A DNA stretch of 64,000 bases from Streptomyces sp. D2-8 (GTDB taxonomy: Bacteria; Actinomycetota; Actinomycetes; Streptomycetales; Streptomycetaceae): NCBI RefSeq assembly GCF_023184515.1, contig NZ_JAAHBP010000003.1, positions 620,001 to 684,000 of the forward strand, in the 5' to 3' direction. Both the position numbers and the translations under genes were made by a program. The notes under the pieces were generated by a model that was not told where the DNA came from, searched no databases, and saw only the letters and a program-made list of their open reading frames with translations. Below, piece after piece: positions 62,333-64,000 of this stretch (the stretch's first letter is position 1; the number at the start of each line of letters is the position of its first letter).

Positions 62333-64000
62333 ATGACGACCACGAACCTCCGCATCCGCGGCCTGACCAAATCCTTCGGCGGCGTGAAGGCCCTCGACGG
62401 TGTGGACCTCACCGTCCCCGCCGGCCAGGTGCACGCCCTGCTCGGCCACAACGGCGCCGGCAAGTCCACCCTCATCAAGTGCCTGGGCGGCGCCTACCCG
62501 CCCGACGCCGGCACCATCGAGGTCGGCGGGACGTCGTACACCCGGCTCACCCCTCGCGAGTCCATCGCGTCCGGCGTGGCGATCATCTTCCAGACGCTCA
62601 GCGTGGTCGACGCTCTGACCGTGGCGGAGAACATCTTCCTCGGCCAGGAGTGGACCCGGCACGGCCGCATCGACCGGCGTGCCCAGGAGGAGGTCGCCGC
62701 CGGGCTGCTGAAGCGGGTGGCCGCGAAGTGCTCCCCGCGCGACCGGGTGGGTGATCTGCCCATGGGCCAGCGCCAGTTGGTGGAGATCGCCAAGGCCCTC
62801 AGCCGCAGCGCCTCCGTCCTGGTCCTCGACGAACCGACGGCCGCCCTGTCCGGCGCGGAGACCGATGCCCTGGCGGAACGCGTCGAGGACCTGCGCACCC
62901 AGGGGCTCGCCCTCGTCTACGTCACCCATCTCCTGGGAGAGGTGGAACGGCTCGCGGACGCGGTGACCGTGCTGCGGGACGGCCGGGTGGCCCACCGTAC
63001 GACGGTGGCGGGGCAGACGCGGCGGGACCTGGTGGAAGCGATCGCGGGCTCACCGGTGCGGCACGCGAGCGGCCCCCGGCCGGCGCCGGGCCCACAGGCC
63101 CACGGCCTCGGCCAGACGTCGGGGCCGGACGTCCAGGGCCTCGGTCCCACGCCGGGGTCGGAGGTGCAGGGTCTTGGCCAGACGCCGGGGCGGGAGGTCC
63201 AGGGTCTCGGCCACGCGCCGGGGCGGGAGGTCCAGGGTCTCGGCCACGCGCCGGGGCGGGAGGTCCAGGGTCTCGGCCACGCGCCGGGGCGGGAGGTCCA
63301 GGGCCTCGGTCCCACGCCGGGGTCGGAGGTGCAGGGTCTTGGTCAGACGCCGGGCTCGCAAGCCCAGGGCCTTGGCCAGAGGCCGGGGCCGGACACCGAG
63401 GGCGTCGCACACCCGCCGGGGCCGGAGGTCCACGGCCCCGCACACCCGCCGGGGCCGGAGGTCCACGGCCCCGCACACCCACCGCCGCCGGACGTCCACG
63501 GCCCCGCACACCCGACGCGCCCGGACGCCCAAGACCCCGCCCACACGCCCACCCACGACCCGCCCGAGGCTCGGCGCACGCCGGTCACACCCCGCCTCGT
63601 CGCCGAAGCCCTGCAAGGTCCCGGCTTCGGCCCCGTCAGGGTCACCGTCGCCGGAGGCGAACGCGTCGGACTGTTCGGGCTCACCGGCTCCGGCCGCACC
63701 CGCATCCTGGAGACCCTCTACGGCCGGCGCCGCGCCACCGCCGGCACGGTCCGGGTCGGCGACCGAACCGTCACCCCCGCCCGGCCGGCCGACGCGCTCG
63801 CCGCCGGGATCGCGCTCGTACCGGCGGACCGGCGGGCGCAGGGCCTGTTCCCGTCGCTGTCCGCGCAGGACAACGCGCTGCTCCCCTCGGTCCAGCCGCT
63901 GTCCCGCTTCGGGGTACGGGTGTTGCGCTCCGAGCGGCGGGTGTTCGGCGCGCTGGCGAGCGCGGTCGGGCTGCGTCCCGCCCAACCCCGGTTGCCGGCG
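62333..64000 (+). CDS. CUT2-type ABC transporter ATPase with an 11-residue-repeat linker (3' end outside window)
   Basis: The first ATPase domain (about 1-240) has Walker A LLGHNGAGKSTLIK, signature LPMGQRQLVEIAKAL, Walker B VLVLDEPTAALS and an H-loop YVTHLLGE. It is like RbsA/MglA. A second, RbsA-like domain begins near residue 425 with a degenerate P-loop GLTGSGRTRI and ADRRAQGLFPSLSAQDNALL. Between them, where relatives have a short linker, are fifteen in-frame 11-residue repeats (listed separately). It starts 10 bases after the SBP gene. The frame is open at the window end. Confidence 0.9.
   Translation, partial: MTTTNLRIRGLTKSFGGVKALDGVDLTVPAGQVHALLGHNGAGKSTLIKCLGGAYPPDAGTIEVGGTSYTRLTPRESIASGVAIIFQTLSVVDALTVAENIFLGQEWTRHGRIDRRAQEEVAAGLLKRVAAKCSPRDRVGDLPMGQRQLVEIAKALSRSASVLVLDEPTAALSGAETDALAERVEDLRTQGLALVYVTHLLGEVERLADAVTVLRDGRVAHRTTVAGQTRRDLVEAIAGSPVRHASGPRPAPGPQAHGLGQTSGPDVQGLGPTPGSEVQGLGQTPGREVQGLGHAPGREVQGLGHAPGREVQGLGHAPGREVQGLGPTPGSEVQGLGQTPGSQAQGLGQRPGPDTEGVAHPPGPEVHGPAHPPGPEVHGPAHPPPPDVHGPAHPTRPDAQDPAHTPTHDPPEARRTPVTPRLVAEALQGPGFGPVRVTVAGGERVGLFGLTGSGRTRILETLYGRRRATAGTVRVGDRTVTPARPADALAAGIALVPADRRAQGLFPSLSAQDNALLPSVQPLSRFGVRVLRSERRVFGALASAVGLRPAQPRLPA
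63089..63583 (+). repeat. 33-base tandem repeat, 15 units, coding an 11-residue repeat in the ABC ATPase
   Basis: Units of the form G-R-E-V-Q-G-L-G-H-A-P repeat exactly every 33 bases, from 63089 to 63583. Units 4, 5 and 6 are identical in DNA. Outer units diverge (GPEVHGPAHPP near the end). The array is in frame and codes a Gly/Pro/His/Gln-rich disordered linker between two ATPase domains. Confidence 0.9.

Noticed and set aside
63089..63583. Regular 33-base repeats suggested a CRISPR array
   Set aside because: There are no spacers: units are contiguous, in frame and code one protein repeat; no cas genes were seen.

Overview
The window is high-GC DNA with strong third-position G/C bias. It also carries gene families typical of Streptomyces: PP2C/SpoIIE phosphatases with STAS partners, GAF-ANTAR, FUSC, an F420-type luciferase-like oxidase, an XRE-nSTAND1 remnant and many leaderless starts. 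I read it as a chromosomal segment of a Streptomyces or close relative. No rRNA, tRNA, CRISPR array, insertion sequence or integrase was seen.

Layout. 1-4.3 kb: the end of a large AAA ATPase gene, then an NfeD/SPFH membrane pair. 4.3-6.7 kb: a TerD protein, small membrane proteins and NhaA. 6.9-9.3 kb: three truncated genes spliced end to end (lipase, RsiV/deacetylase, XRE-nSTAND1). 9.4-14.5 kb: FUSC, GAF-ANTAR, a secreted nuclease-fold protein and a PAS-GAF-PP2C phosphatase. 14.7-15.5 kb: internally deleted htpG and TPR genes. 15.6-26.6 kb: acetyltransferase, small kinase, Rieske oxygenase, transporters, STAS/PP2C fragment, a frameshifted MDMPI gene and an amidinotransferase. 26.7-29.6 kb: cobalt importer cbiMNQO behind a cobalamin riboswitch. 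29.7-37.1 kb: Ser/Thr kinase, then an acetyltransferase, a lipoprotein, a fused DppBC-type permease and an MFS protein, with a Zur-like box in front of the lipoprotein. 37.2-42.4 kb: VOC and SDR enzymes, and a copper-flavoured group (a CsoR-type operator before a DUF4396 gene, a Met/His-rich membrane protein, an ECF sigma factor). 42.5-45.1 kb: a hydrolase and an FAD oxidase.

45.1-64 kb is the most coherent part. It is a catabolic island: cytochrome P450 and a gamma-glutamylamide-synthetase-like glutamine synthetase, divergent from ferredoxin, ferredoxin reductase, an acetoacetate-decarboxylase-family protein and HpaE/HpaD/HpaG-like homoprotocatechuate enzymes. Then come a TetR regulator, an APC permease, a PuuC-like aldehyde dehydrogenase, a PuuD-like amidohydrolase, MarR and LLM genes, a LuxR regulator and a sugar-type ABC importer. 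Five copies of an operator of the form CGTTTG-N4-CAAACG (often degenerate) sit on the promoters of this island, four of them just over or after the -10 box. I infer one regulon that takes up an amine, gamma-glutamylates it, oxidises it with a three-component P450 and sends an aromatic acid into meta cleavage. The substrate is not shown by sequence.

The ABC ATPase at the right edge has a linker of fifteen 11-residue tandem repeats. The window also has many broken genes (at least eight), mostly internal deletions.
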